Below are positions 45,157 to 53,302 of a stretch of 64,000 nucleotides of DNA, in pieces. The stretch comes from Gemmatimonadota bacterium (lineage in GTDB: Bacteria; Gemmatimonadota; Gemmatimonadetes; Gemmatimonadales; Gemmatimonadaceae), in assembly GCA_016714015.1 (NCBI GenBank), contig JADJNZ010000009.1, positions 56,607 through 120,606 of the forward strand, written 5' to 3'. Made by a program: the position numbers and the translations under genes. Each line of letters begins with the position of its first letter. Positions within the stretch are counted from its first letter, which is position 1. The notes under the pieces were generated by a model. That model was not told the DNA's origin, ran no database searches, and saw nothing but the letters and a program-made list of their open reading frames with translations.

Positions 45157-46377
45157 GAGTCAGAGGGTCATTGCAACACCATCCATCTTTCTCAGCATGG
45201 AGGTGTGCATGGAACTCAGCAGCAGCAGTCCGCGGGGCTTCACGTCGGAGCAGCGCGGCCTCCTATGGACGTGGCATCGCGAGGGCATCGCGCGACGGGC
45301 GATCGCCGAGCGGCTCGGCAAGCTGCCGGGCTCCGTTCACTTCATCATACGCGAAGCCGGTGGGATCGCCCCACGCCAGCGCGCCCGGTCGCCGCATCAA
45401 CTCTCCCTCGCGGATCGGGAAGCGATCGAACGGGCGCTGGCGCGGGGCTCGAACTATCGGCAGATCGCGCGCTGGCTCGGGCGGGCGCCGTCGACCATCT
45501 CGCGCGAGGTCGAGCGCCATGGCGGCCCCGATATCTACTGTGCGGTGCGGGCTGACATCGCGGCCTGGGTGGCCGCGCGGCGGCCGAAGGTCTGTCGTCT
45601 GGCGACGCATCGCCCGCTCCGACGGCTCGTCGCCGCGAAGCTGCGCCTGCCGTGGTCCCCGCGCCAGATTAGTCGGTGGCTACGGCGCACCGCGCCGCAC
45701 TCCCCGGAGCTTCAGGTGTCGCACGAGACGATCTACCAGTCGCTCTACATTCAGTCGCGCAATGTGCTGCGGAAGGAGCTGACGCAGGAGCTGCGGCGTC
45801 GACGCGTCGTGCGCGTGGCGCGCACGGCGACCCGGAAACGGCAAGGGCGCGGGCAGATCGTCGACGCGATCCCAATCAGCCAGCGACCGCCGGACGTCGC
45901 CGATCGCGCGGTCCCTGGCCACTGGGAAGGCGATCTCATCGCCGGGCGGAACAACAGCTACATCGCCACGCTCGTCGAGCGCACGACGCGCTTCGTCATT
46001 CTGGTGAAGGTCCCGAGCAAGGAGACGACGACCGTCATCCCGGCGCTCATCCGTCAGATCAAACGACTGCCGGCGCACCTGAAGCGATCGCTCACCTGGG
46101 ACCGCGGCACCGAGCTTGCCCACCATCGCGTCTTCTCGGTGGCCACCGGCGTGCAGGTCTACTTCTGCGATCCGCAGAGCCCGTGGCAGCGCGGGTCGAA
46201 CGAGAACACGAACGGCCTGCTGCGGCAGTACTTCCCGAAAGGCGTGGATCTCTCCAGCTTCACGCAGCGACAGTTGGACGCGGTGGCCGATCGGCTGAAC
46301 GGCCGGCCGCGGGAGACGCTGGGGTTCGAGTGCCCGGCGGAAGTGATTGCTCGGCTGTTGCGTTGATCACCTGATTC
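45157..46377 (+). mobile_element. IS30-family insertion sequence in cassette 14 leader
   Basis: Candidate terminal inverted repeats are 45157–45177 (gagtcagagggtcattgcaac) and 46357–46377 in reverse complement, matching at 15 of 21 positions. Element length is ~1.22 kb, normal for IS30. It is inserted 6 bp past the attC13 R' core and upstream of the cassette ORF. The short target duplication expected for IS30 cannot be fixed with confidence. Confidence 0.75.
45209..46366 (+). CDS. IS30-family transposase
   Basis: This 385-aa DDE transposase has two N-terminal HTH segments (LLWTWHREGIARRAIAERL; NYRQIARWLGRAPSTISREV). The catalytic domain carries Asp in GHWEGDLIAG, Asp in LTWDRGTELA and Glu in RGSNENTNGLLRQYFPKG, all characteristic of IS30. 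GGAGGTG lies 5 bp upstream of ATG 45209. A longer start at 45152 would lie outside the element. It appears intact. Confidence 0.93.
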   Translation: MELSSSSPRGFTSEQRGLLWTWHREGIARRAIAERLGKLPGSVHFIIREAGGIAPRQRARSPHQLSLADREAIERALARGSNYRQIARWLGRAPSTISREVERHGGPDIYCAVRADIAAWVAARRPKVCRLATHRPLRRLVAAKLRLPWSPRQISRWLRRTAPHSPELQVSHETIYQSLYIQSRNVLRKELTQELRRRRVVRVARTATRKRQGRGQIVDAIPISQRPPDVADRAVPGHWEGDLIAGRNNSYIATLVERTTRFVILVKVPSKETTTVIPALIRQIKRLPAHLKRSLTWDRGTELAHHRVFSVATGVQVYFCDPQSPWQRGSNENTNGLLRQYFPKGVDLSSFTQRQLDAVADRLNGRPRETLGFECPAEVIARLLR

Positions 46378-46396
46378 TACCGAACTCCCACCATCT

Positions 46397-46750
46397 GTGC
46401 TGGACCAGCAACGCATTCAGTCCCTCGTGGACTTGCAGCTATCCTCGATCGCGGATCCGAGAGTTGCCGATGCTATCCGGCAACTGCTCGTCGTCCCGCG
46501 TGAAGAGCCGCGCCCTTGGGACTACGGCTTGCCGGATCACTCATATGCTTGCTGGATGGTTCTTGAGCATGCGGCCTCGAATACCGGCATCTGCTACTGT
46601 GCTCAGGGATTCGGGCCCAAGTCTCCGTGGGGCCTCCTGTTCCTCAAGGGCCCGCACAAAGGCATGGGCATGGACTCCTCGTGGTTTCAATCGCTCGAAG
46701 AGGCGTTCAGGGATTCGCACGCGTTCGATCTCGGTAGCGAGTCGAGCTGA
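46397..46750 (+). CDS. Cassette 14: hypothetical protein, 117 aa
   Basis: This soluble protein starts at GTG, 19 bp after the IS30 right end, so its native leader has been displaced. PWDYGLPDHSYACWMVLEHA, ICYCAQGFGPKSPWGLLFL and SSWFQSLEEAFRDSH read as one compact α/β domain. It resembles widespread small hypothetical proteins, but I cannot name a family. Outward reading from the IS could affect its expression (inference). Confidence 0.62.
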   Translation: MLDQQRIQSLVDLQLSSIADPRVADAIRQLLVVPREEPRPWDYGLPDHSYACWMVLEHAASNTGICYCAQGFGPKSPWGLLFLKGPHKGMGMDSSWFQSLEEAFRDSHAFDLGSESS

Positions 46751-46792
46751 CGGTGCGTGTAGGCTCATGTGCCGCGAGTCGCGCGCGCGGTC

Positions 46793-46926
46793 GCCTAACG
46801 GAGGTTGGTGCAGTCGGCCGCGTTAGGGAAGCAGGTGGGCGGCCGCGCTTTATCGTACACTTCGGTACGGCGCGGCCGCCCACCTGCATTTTATGAAAGC
46901 GGCCGCAGCACAACCAAACGTTAGCC
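46793..46926 (+). repeat. attC14 (class C)
   Basis: R'' GCCTAAC at 46793–46799, R' GTTAGCC at 46920–46926. Confidence 0.93.
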
Positions 46927-46939
46927 GGAGCAACAAGCA

Positions 46940-47434
46940 ATGCTGCTACGCCTGTTGTTACTGCTTGCGTTCCTCGCGCCGCCAGGGATCGCACAGGAAC
47001 GCCTGGAGCCTGACGTGCTTGCGGCAATCGCTAGGCTCGGTGAACGGCGTACTCTGAACCTCGTCTCGGGGTGGCGGGACTCAATTCCGGTGCGGACTCT
47101 CGTCCTGTCTGCGCGAGGCTTCTCGTCAGCGGATTCCGGGCTTGTGCTCGCGCCGCTGCGCGCGGCATTCGGCGCGAACGAGCCGGACTCGCTGCCCGCG
47201 CATTGGTTTAGCGTCGAGATCAGATTGCGCAGCGTTTCCGTCGACACCGTTGTGATTGAGTGGAGCGAGGTAGTAGACTCTCGCTGCCCGAAAGTCGGTG
47301 AGTGGGGCACCATGCTCATCGAAACGTTGCCGTTCACGCGAGCACCAGACGGCAAGTGGTCGAGTAGTACGTCTGGAGAGTTCGGTCAGACGCGTTGGCT
47401 TGCCTCTTGCCCCGATCGGTCCCCGCCCGGCTAA
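46940..47434 (+). CDS. Cassette 15: secreted protein, 164 aa (copy 1)
   Basis: The signal peptide MLLRLLLLLAFLAPPGIAQ is followed by a β-rich domain (VEIRLRSVSVDTVVIEW) with Cys in SRCPKVGE and LASCPDRS. Family unknown. The whole cassette (46921–47555, 635 bp) is repeated at 50970–51604. The two proteins differ only at APLRAAFG here versus APRCAAFG in copy 2. The TAA stop is in attC15. Confidence 0.7.
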   Translation: MLLRLLLLLAFLAPPGIAQERLEPDVLAAIARLGERRTLNLVSGWRDSIPVRTLVLSARGFSSADSGLVLAPLRAAFGANEPDSLPAHWFSVEIRLRSVSVDTVVIEWSEVVDSRCPKVGEWGTMLIETLPFTRAPDGKWSSSTSGEFGQTRWLASCPDRSPPG

Positions 47435-47561
47435 CGACGGTTGGTGACCGATGGCCGGTTAGGGTAGCAGGTTGGCGGCCGCGCTTTATCGTTCCTTTCG
47501 GACCGGCGCGGCCGCCAACCTGCATCTATTTGAACGGCCACGGCACAACCTGACGTTAGAC
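47429..47561 (+). repeat. attC15 (class A/C intermediate)
   Basis: R'' GGCTAAC at 47429–47435, R' GTTAGAC at 47555–47561. Identical to attC21 up to the recombination point. Confidence 0.93.
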
Positions 47562-47563
47562 CG

Positions 47564-48175
47564 ATGAGCAATCTTCGCACCCTAGCACACTTGTTGGCCT
47601 TCGTTGCCGCGGCGGCGCCGGCATCGCGTGTTCGTGCGCAGAGCGCATTCGACTGGGAACGGCGCGTTGGGATAGTGGTCACTGAGCCAGCCGGCTCGCA
47701 CTGCCTGTGGATCAGATCCGACAGCATTGCGCCGGGTTCGGCGGTTCTCCTCGCGAGCCCGGTGGATTCGTCAGCGGTCGTGACTGCACGCCTGTTGCGC
47801 CGTCGCTCCGCACCGTGCCCAGCTCCCGACCCGGACATCCCCCTCGCCGATGCGCACTACGACATCGGGGTGCTGAGTAGTGTGCGCCCACAGCCCGGGA
47901 GCGTGTGGTTCGCCGCTCTTGCTGCTCCAGGCGCACTTGTTGCGACGGGCGACGGCATTCGTGGTGATCTCGACGGTGACGGAAACTTGGAGACGCTCCG
48001 CGTCTGCACGTCCATGGAAGGCCTGCACCTTACCGTGTGGACCGGAACTCCTCTCACGGGGCATCGACGCTGGCACCGCTACTTCTACCTCCAGTATGAC
48101 GTCGAGCCCACGTGCGACGAGCGAGACTTCCAGGATCCGAAAGCATCGCCGAAGCGAACGCCGCCATCGTCGTAG
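47564..48175 (+). CDS. Cassette 16: secreted protein, 203 aa
   Basis: The signal peptide spans residues ~6–26 (ending RVRAQ). The mature chain contains GDGIRGDLDGDGNLETLRVC, a DxDxDG calcium-binding/FG-GAP-like motif (key residues DLDGDGN). Five Cys are present. Probably an exported β-rich protein, function unknown. Confidence 0.63.
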   Translation: MSNLRTLAHLLAFVAAAAPASRVRAQSAFDWERRVGIVVTEPAGSHCLWIRSDSIAPGSAVLLASPVDSSAVVTARLLRRRSAPCPAPDPDIPLADAHYDIGVLSSVRPQPGSVWFAALAAPGALVATGDGIRGDLDGDGNLETLRVCTSMEGLHLTVWTGTPLTGHRRWHRYFYLQYDVEPTCDERDFQDPKASPKRTPPSS

Positions 48176-48179
48176 CACG

Positions 48180-48313
48180 GTCTAACGGCAGTTGGTGCAG
48201 ACGGCCGCGCTGGGGTAGCGGTTGGGCGGCCGTGCTTTATCGTACCTGAAGGTACCGCACGGCCGCCCAACCGCATTTTATGGAAGCGGCCGCAGCACAA
48301 CTGGACGTTAGGT
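48180..48313 (+). repeat. attC16 (class B)
   Basis: R'' GTCTAAC at 48180–48186, R' GTTAGGT at 48307–48313. Confidence 0.93.
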
Positions 48314-48338
48314 TGCCGCACATCGTTATGGAGCGTGG

Positions 48339-48749
48339 ATGAGGATGCTGTGGCTGGCTCGCATGGCCTTGGAAATTCTCTGGCCGGTGTACGCGGTTCT
48401 CGGTGCGGTTGTGATGGCTGAAGCCTGGCGCCGTGGCGTGAAGCCGCAGACTCTCCCGGTGGCGGCGTCCAGTCGCGAATTGTCTGCAGTCGTCCTGGCT
48501 CCGTGGCTGCTCGTCCTGTGGAGTGGAGTCATGTACGGTGCGGAGCAGTATCCCTGGACTGGAGGCTTCCGCTGGGCTTCCACGATTCACTCCGTCGCCG
48601 CGCTCACCATTGCAGGCATCTCCTTTTACGCAATGGTGCGTTGGCGGCGGAACTGGACGGTGTCCGTTCCGTGCGGACTCGCGGCTTTGGCGGCCACCGC
48701 GATCAACTGGTTCGTCGGTGCCATGGCGATCGCGAACGACTGGATTTGA
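48339..48749 (+). CDS. Cassette 17: membrane protein, 136 aa, four TM helices
   Basis: Hydrophobic segments lie near residues 8–28, 50–68, 80–100 and 112–131. Short basic loops (AEAWRRGVKP, VRWRRNW) suggest cytoplasmic loops. Family unknown. This is the only strong ORF followed by a short class D attC. Confidence 0.65.
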   Translation: MRMLWLARMALEILWPVYAVLGAVVMAEAWRRGVKPQTLPVAASSRELSAVVLAPWLLVLWSGVMYGAEQYPWTGGFRWASTIHSVAALTIAGISFYAMVRWRRNWTVSVPCGLAALAATAINWFVGAMAIANDWI

Positions 48750-48759
48750 GCACGCGCGA

Positions 48760-48854
48760 ACCTAACGAAAGTTGGTGCAGATGGCCGCGCTATTGATGGC
48801 GGCCGCTCCGCGGCCGCAATATTGAAGCGTCCACAGCACAACTTGACGTTAGCC
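48760..48854 (+). repeat. attC17 (class D, short)
   Basis: R'' ACCTAAC at 48760–48766, R' GTTAGCC at 48848–48854. Confidence 0.92.
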
Positions 48855-48873
48855 TGATAGAACGAGGATCGCG

Positions 48874-49572
48874 GTGACGACAGCAGCACAGTTCGCTTCC
48901 AGCGGCTTCTGCATCGAAGCCGACGTCGCCACGCCCACCGAGATTGCGTCGCTGGTGAATGCCGTCGCGCCGAAGCTCGGCGCGACGGGCGTGCGCGGCG
49001 GGGTGAGACATGTTCTGCGCGATATCCCCGAGGTCCGCGCGCTGGCTGAGTCCCCCGGCATGCGCCGGCTCGCCGAGGCCGCCGTCGGTGTGGGGGCGTA
49101 TCCCGTTCGCGGCATCCTGTTCGACAAGTCACCCGACGCGAACTGGAAGGTCGTGTGGCATCAGGATCTCACCATCGCGGTGCGAACGCGTCGCGACGTG
49201 CCGGGATTTGGTCCGTGGTCCGAGAAGGACGGAGCGCCGCACGTGCAGCCGCCCGCTGAGCTTCTGAGCGGCATGGTGGCGGTGCGGATGCACCTGGACG
49301 ACTGCACCTCGGAGAACGGCCCCGTGTGCGTCCTGCCGGGATCGCACTTGGAAGGGCGGCTCAGTGCCGCGCAGATCGACGCGTGGCGTGAGCGCGTACC
49401 GGAAGTGGAGTGTATCGTTCCCGCTGGAGGCGTACTGGCGTTCCACTCGTTGCTCTTGCACGCCTCGTCGCCGGCACGTGTTCCTCTACATCGACGCGTG
49501 ATTCACATCGAGTACGTCGCGCCCGACTGGCGGCGGTTGCCGTGCGACCTGGAGTGGCAGGAAGCATCGTAG
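48874..49572 (+). CDS. Cassette 18: PhyH-family Fe(II)/2-oxoglutarate dioxygenase, 232 aa
   Basis: This is a phytanoyl-CoA dioxygenase-like enzyme. KVVWHQDLTI supplies the HxD iron ligands, LLLHASSPA the distal His, and RRVIHIEYV the 2-oxoglutarate Arg. MVAVRMHLDDCTSENGPVCV and VLPGSHLEG are family blocks. Substrate unknown. It starts at GTG with GAGG upstream. It is a complete cytosolic enzyme and one of few clear metabolic genes in the array. Confidence 0.85.
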   Translation: MTTAAQFASSGFCIEADVATPTEIASLVNAVAPKLGATGVRGGVRHVLRDIPEVRALAESPGMRRLAEAAVGVGAYPVRGILFDKSPDANWKVVWHQDLTIAVRTRRDVPGFGPWSEKDGAPHVQPPAELLSGMVAVRMHLDDCTSENGPVCVLPGSHLEGRLSAAQIDAWRERVPEVECIVPAGGVLAFHSLLLHASSPARVPLHRRVIHIEYVAPDWRRLPCDLEWQEAS

Positions 49573-49579
49573 CGCTACA

Positions 49580-49713
49580 GGCTAACGGCAGTTGGTGCAG
49601 ACGGCCGCGCTAGGGTAGCGGTTGGGCGGCCGTGCTTTATCGTACCTGAAGGTACCGCACGGCCGCCCAACCGCAGTTTATGGAAGCGGCCGCTGCACAA
49701 CTTGACGTTAGGT
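49580..49713 (+). repeat. attC18 (class B)
   Basis: R'' GGCTAAC at 49580–49586, R' GTTAGGT at 49707–49713. Confidence 0.93.
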
Positions 49714-49730
49714 CGACGAGGATCGCATCT

Positions 49731-50201
49731 GTGCGCATCCGGCTTCTGATCGTGCTCGCCGCCCTGAGCGCCTGCGCGTCACAGCGCAGGGACTCGAGTT
49801 CGCCCACGCCACTGGCGAGTTCACGCTGCATCGAAGTCACGGTCGTTCCAGACGCCCCAGTCCCGACGCGCCTGGAGCGGGATCCGGCGCGCTACGAGCT
49901 GACCAACACGCCATCACCAAGTGCGTGGGCCGGTCAGGGCGCGCTACGCGCTGTGGGTGTCCCCGACGAAGGTCCCGTTGAGGGCTGGATTGAGAAGTTC
50001 TGGCGACTCGACGGAGACACATTGGAGATCGTCAGTCGGACCCATCTCTTCGGGACTGTCTACCGACTGGCGCAGTCGCCCGACACGATGAGGGGTCGCG
50101 CGAGGTTCTTTGGCGACGTGGAAGGAGCGGCTCGCGAGAGTCAGGCATGGGCGGTCCGCATTCCGTGTTCGGCGGTCGCGCGACCTAACGGCGGTTGGTG
50201 A
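49731..50201 (+). CDS. Cassette 19: lipoprotein, 156 aa
   Basis: GTG start, type II signal VRIRLLIVLAALSACASQ (lipobox LSAC). The mature part includes GWIEKFWRLDGDTLEIVS, a short β-rich domain. The frame passes through R'' and stops at TGA 50199–50201 inside attC19, so its last residues (PNGGW) are encoded by the recombination site and would change with the attC sequence. Family unknown. Confidence 0.62.
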   Translation: MRIRLLIVLAALSACASQRRDSSSPTPLASSRCIEVTVVPDAPVPTRLERDPARYELTNTPSPSAWAGQGALRAVGVPDEGPVEGWIEKFWRLDGDTLEIVSRTHLFGTVYRLAQSPDTMRGRARFFGDVEGAARESQAWAVRIPCSAVARPNGGW

Positions 50202-50315
50202 CCGATGGCCGGCTAGGGTAGCGGGGCGGCGGCCCCGCCTTATCGTACTACTCGGGTCGGCGTGGCCGCCGCCCCGCATCTATTGGAACGGCCACGGCAC
50301 AACCTGACGTTAGCC
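50183..50315 (+). repeat. attC19 (class A, gcggggcggcggcc arms)
   Basis: R'' ACCTAAC at 50183–50189, R' GTTAGCC at 50309–50315. Confidence 0.93.
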
Positions 50316-50323
50316 CGATTCAC

Positions 50324-50847
50324 ATGGCATCGCGCAAAGTAGGGCTGCTGGTTGCGTCGCTGAGTGTGCTTTGCGCCTGCGTTGCCTCCGACGACGCGGG
50401 GGCACCAGAAGCCGCCACGCAAGTCGCTGAGGCCGTCGTTGCGGCCGAGAGCGACTCCGGTACTCGGCTAGGAACGCGACTCGCCGGAATGAACTCTTGT
50501 GTCGCAGTCGGTCAGTCAGTCAGCTACTCGCATCTCACCGATGACTCGCTGAGTGGCGACGTCGAGGGTTTCCGCGTGAATTCACGAGGGTGGATAGCAC
50601 GAGGTGGGTGGGCGACGGAAGCGTCTCCGCCGGCGATCGCGGCCTTCCGGTTCCCGTCGTCGCGCAGGCGGCGTCGGAGGCGGACTCGGCCCTGCGCTTC
50701 GCCCTCGTTGAGTATGCGGACACCGTCTGGTTCAGAGTGCGCGTGAGCTGCGATGAGTTCACTGGCACAATGTGGCGTCGAGCGGATACGCTGACAGTGC
50801 GCGCCGCAGGGACGGTGTACTGGAAGCCCGGCGCCCGAACGGGCTAA
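50324..50847 (+). pseudogene. Cassette 20: lipoprotein gene with probable frameshift
   Basis: The 5' part encodes a lipoprotein (MASRKVGLLVASLSVLCACV) through about SLSGDVEGF (~50575). The frame then degenerates into an Arg/Ser run. The adjacent frame supplies a credible continuation, EFTRVDSTRWVGDGSVS to RAAGTVYWKPGARTG, which ends at the attC TAA (50845–50847). One inserted or deleted base near 50560–50590 explains both. The joined product would be about 173 aa. Mutation and sequencing error cannot be separated. Confidence 0.55.
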
Positions 50848-50975
50848 CGGCAGTTGGTGCAGGCGGCCGCGCTGGGGTAGCGGTTGGGCGGCCGTGCTTT
50901 ATCGTACCTGAAGGTACCGCACGGCCGCCCAACCGCATTCTATGGAAGCGGCCGCTGCACAACTTGACGTTAGCC
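50842..50975 (+). repeat. attC20 (class B)
   Basis: R'' GGCTAAC at 50842–50848, R' GTTAGCC at 50969–50975. Confidence 0.93.
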
Positions 50976-50988
50976 GGAGCAACAAGCA

Positions 50989-51483
50989 ATGCTGCTACGC
51001 CTGTTGTTACTGCTTGCGTTCCTCGCGCCGCCAGGGATCGCACAGGAACGCCTGGAGCCTGACGTGCTTGCGGCAATCGCTAGGCTCGGTGAACGGCGTA
51101 CTCTGAACCTCGTCTCGGGGTGGCGGGACTCAATTCCGGTGCGGACTCTCGTCCTGTCTGCGCGAGGCTTCTCGTCAGCGGATTCCGGGCTTGTGCTCGC
51201 GCCGCGCTGCGCGGCATTCGGCGCGAACGAGCCGGACTCGCTGCCCGCGCATTGGTTTAGCGTCGAGATCAGATTGCGCAGCGTTTCCGTCGACACCGTT
51301 GTGATTGAGTGGAGCGAGGTAGTAGACTCTCGCTGCCCGAAAGTCGGTGAGTGGGGCACCATGCTCATCGAAACGTTGCCGTTCACGCGAGCACCAGACG
51401 GCAAGTGGTCGAGTAGTACGTCTGGAGAGTTCGGTCAGACGCGTTGGCTTGCCTCTTGCCCCGATCGGTCCCCGCCCGGCTAA
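50989..51483 (+). CDS. Cassette 21: secreted protein, 164 aa (copy 2 of cassette 15)
   Basis: Nucleotide sequence is the same as the gene at 46940–47434 except for one local change (ctgcgcgc versus cgctgcgc) that keeps frame and creates a Cys (APRCAAFG). The identity covers the complete cassette including attC and stops exactly at the recombination points, showing cassette-level duplication. Confidence 0.7.
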   Translation: MLLRLLLLLAFLAPPGIAQERLEPDVLAAIARLGERRTLNLVSGWRDSIPVRTLVLSARGFSSADSGLVLAPRCAAFGANEPDSLPAHWFSVEIRLRSVSVDTVVIEWSEVVDSRCPKVGEWGTMLIETLPFTRAPDGKWSSSTSGEFGQTRWLASCPDRSPPG

Positions 51484-51610
51484 CGACGGTTGGTGACCGA
51501 TGGCCGGTTAGGGTAGCAGGTTGGCGGCCGCGCTTTATCGTTCCTTTCGGACCGGCGCGGCCGCCAACCTGCATCTATTTGAACGGCCACGGCACAACCT
51601 GACGTTAGGC
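51478..51610 (+). repeat. attC21 (class A/C intermediate)
   Basis: R'' GGCTAAC at 51478–51484, R' GTTAGGC at 51604–51610. Duplicate of attC15. Confidence 0.93.
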
Positions 51611-51631
51611 AGAAGGAATCGGATTCGTGAA

Positions 51632-52111
51632 GTGCTAAGAGTCGCGGTAGTCGCGGTTTGTGCGATCTCCTGTGGGGGGCGCGTACCGGTCCAGAGTACG
51701 CTCCCGCCTTCGACGTTTTCCGCAACGGAGCAGGCCGTGTATGTGGCCGTCTTGGACTCGGTGCTTCCCGCTGAACGAGCGATGATTCTGCGCCCAATCC
51801 GCTCCGTCGGCTACCGTGGCGACACCGCGACCGCGGGCTTCTTCGCCATGCGCGAGTCGACAATCTCGAAAACGAGTCGTTTCCGGTGGGGGCCAGTCTT
51901 CGGCTTGCCCGGGGACCCCGATCTCCGCGGAGAGCATCTTGGCAGGTTCCGCGAGGTGGAGTTCATAGGTGACAGCACGCGGGCCGCAGTCGCGTTTCAG
52001 ATAGTCTCGTGCACGGGACGCTGCAGGCCGGAGTCACTTGCGTGGCTTTCGCGCGACGAGCGGCAGGCGTGGCGGCTTGACTCGCTCACCTATCTGCAGC
52101 GCCACCGCTGA
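51632..52111 (+). CDS. Cassette 22: lipoprotein, 159 aa
   Basis: GTG start with AAGGA ~15 bp upstream. The signal VLRVAVVAVCAISCGGR has a plausible lipobox AISC. The mature part (TEQAVYVAVLDSVLPAERAM, then WGPVFGLPGDPDLRGEHLG, FQIVSCTGRCRPESLAW) has a C-x3-C pair near the end. Family unknown. Confidence 0.6.
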   Translation: MLRVAVVAVCAISCGGRVPVQSTLPPSTFSATEQAVYVAVLDSVLPAERAMILRPIRSVGYRGDTATAGFFAMRESTISKTSRFRWGPVFGLPGDPDLRGEHLGRFREVEFIGDSTRAAVAFQIVSCTGRCRPESLAWLSRDERQAWRLDSLTYLQRHR

Positions 52112-52126
52112 GCTCCGAGCGCCTCT

Positions 52127-52260
52127 GCCTAACGGCAGTTGGTGCAGACGGCCGCGCTGGGGTAGCGGTTGGGCGGCCGTGCTTTATCGTACCTGAAGGT
52201 ACCGCACGGCCGCCCAACCGCATTTTATGAAAGCGGCCGCTGCACAACTTGACGTTATGC
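52127..52260 (+). repeat. attC22 (class B)
   Basis: R'' GCCTAAC at 52127–52133, R' GTTATGC at 52254–52260. Confidence 0.93.
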
Positions 52261-52559
52261 GGCGCCTCACCCGTCGCGATCGAGGTCGAAGCTCGGCCGA
52301 GATCGCTTGGGGTGAACAGCAACCACGAGGGACGACCGCACCGCACCCGTGGAGGTTGACCCGGTCCGCCCCTCGTCGCTCGTGCTGTCGGGACCTCTGC
52401 ACGTTGGCCCCAGGTAGGGCGGATGGTTCGCCGCGCGATTCGTTCGCTCCCTGGCACCGGGCGGCGGCCTCGCATAACGCCGCTTGGTGCCGATGGCCGG
52501 CTATTGATGGCGGCCGCTCCGCGGCCGCATTATTCAATCGGCCACAGCACAAGCCAACG
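52255..52559 (+). other. Cassette 23: 305-bp cassette without a convincing gene (pair with cassette 25)
   Basis: The body (52261–52471) is about 92% identical to cassette 25. The forward frame from the core ATG (MRRLTRRDRGRSSAEI…) is open, but differences between the two copies are mostly amino-acid-changing in either strand, which argues against selection on a protein. It may be a non-coding or decayed cassette. Confidence 0.6.
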
Positions 52560-52565
52560 TTATGC
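52472..52565 (+). repeat. attC23 (class D, short)
   Basis: R'' GCATAAC at 52472–52478, R' GTTATGC at 52559–52565. The stem has cttggtg/cacaag, a compensated variant of gttggtg/cacaac. Confidence 0.9.
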
Positions 52566-52597
52566 CGATGTCTCACGCATCCTGACGAGGAGGGCTA

Positions 52598-52846
52598 GTG
52601 ATCTCTGCGCGCGAGCATGCTCATGAGATGGCACGCCGCTGGCCCACGTGGTTCGGCGCGCAAGTCTTCGTTGCGATCTATGGTGTGAATGCGTTGCTCG
52701 ATCAGCTGTTCGAGCTCCTCGGTGTCGCCGGATGGGAGATGTCGCCCTTTGTCATGCTCGTCGGCGCGATCGCTGGTGCGTTCGCGGCTACTGGAGTCAC
52801 GCGCGCGAGCCGTCCAACCGGAGGCACTGGATCGCGCACGGCATAA
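52598..52846 (+). CDS. Cassette 24: small membrane protein, 82 aa
   Basis: GTG 52598 follows a strong GAGGAGGG ribosome-binding site. Two TM helices (residues ~20–42 and ~48–68, MSPFVMLVGAIAGAFAAT) follow a His/Arg-rich N-terminus (MISAREHAHEMARRW). A 7-codon ORF (MPMSHAS, 52562–52585) starts at the core ATG just upstream. The TAA stop is in attC24. Function unknown. Confidence 0.68.
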   Translation: MISAREHAHEMARRWPTWFGAQVFVAIYGVNALLDQLFELLGVAGWEMSPFVMLVGAIAGAFAATGVTRASRPTGGTGSRTA

Positions 52847-52975
52847 CGGCAGTTGGTGACCGACGGCCGCGTTACTGAAGCAGGTGGGCGGCCGTGCTCT
52901 TTTGTACCTTTCGGTATCGCACGGCCGCCCACCTGCATTCTATTGAAGCGGCCGCGGCACAACTTGACGTTATGC
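52841..52975 (+). repeat. attC24 (class C)
   Basis: R'' GCATAAC at 52841–52847, R' GTTATGC at 52969–52975. Confidence 0.93.
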
Positions 52976-53274
52976 GGCGCCCCACCCGTCGCGATCGAGT
53001 TCGAAGCTCGGCCGAGATCGTTTGGGGTGAACGGCAACAACGATGGACGGCAGCACCTCACCCGTGGGACTTGACCCGGTCCGCCCCTCGTCGCTCGTGC
53101 CGTCGGGACCTCTGCACGTTGGCCCCAGGTAGGGCGGATGGTTCGCCGCGCGATTCGTCCGCCCCCTGGCACCGGGCGGCGGCCGCGCATAACGACGCTT
53201 GGTGCCGATGGCCGACTATTGATGGCGGCCGCTCCGCGGCCGCATTATTCAATCGGCCACAGCACAAGCCAACG
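52970..53274 (+). other. Cassette 25: 305-bp cassette without a convincing gene (pair with cassette 23)
   Basis: Same total length as cassette 23, separated from it by one cassette. Central blocks such as cctctgcacgttggccccag and ggtagggcggatggttcgcc are identical in both copies. I see no ribosome-binding site or recognisable protein. Confidence 0.6.
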
Positions 53275-53280
53275 TTATGC
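53187..53280 (+). repeat. attC25 (class D, short)
   Basis: R'' GCATAAC at 53187–53193, R' GTTATGC at 53274–53280. Has the same cttggtg/cacaag stem as attC23. Confidence 0.9.
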
Positions 53281-53302
53281 CGACCTCTGCAAGGAAAGTC
53301 TC

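Noticed and set aside
46793..51610. Composite transposon formed by the duplicated cassette
   Set aside because: The duplicate ends coincide with attC recombination points, not with transposon ends, and the IS30 lies outside the repeated unit.
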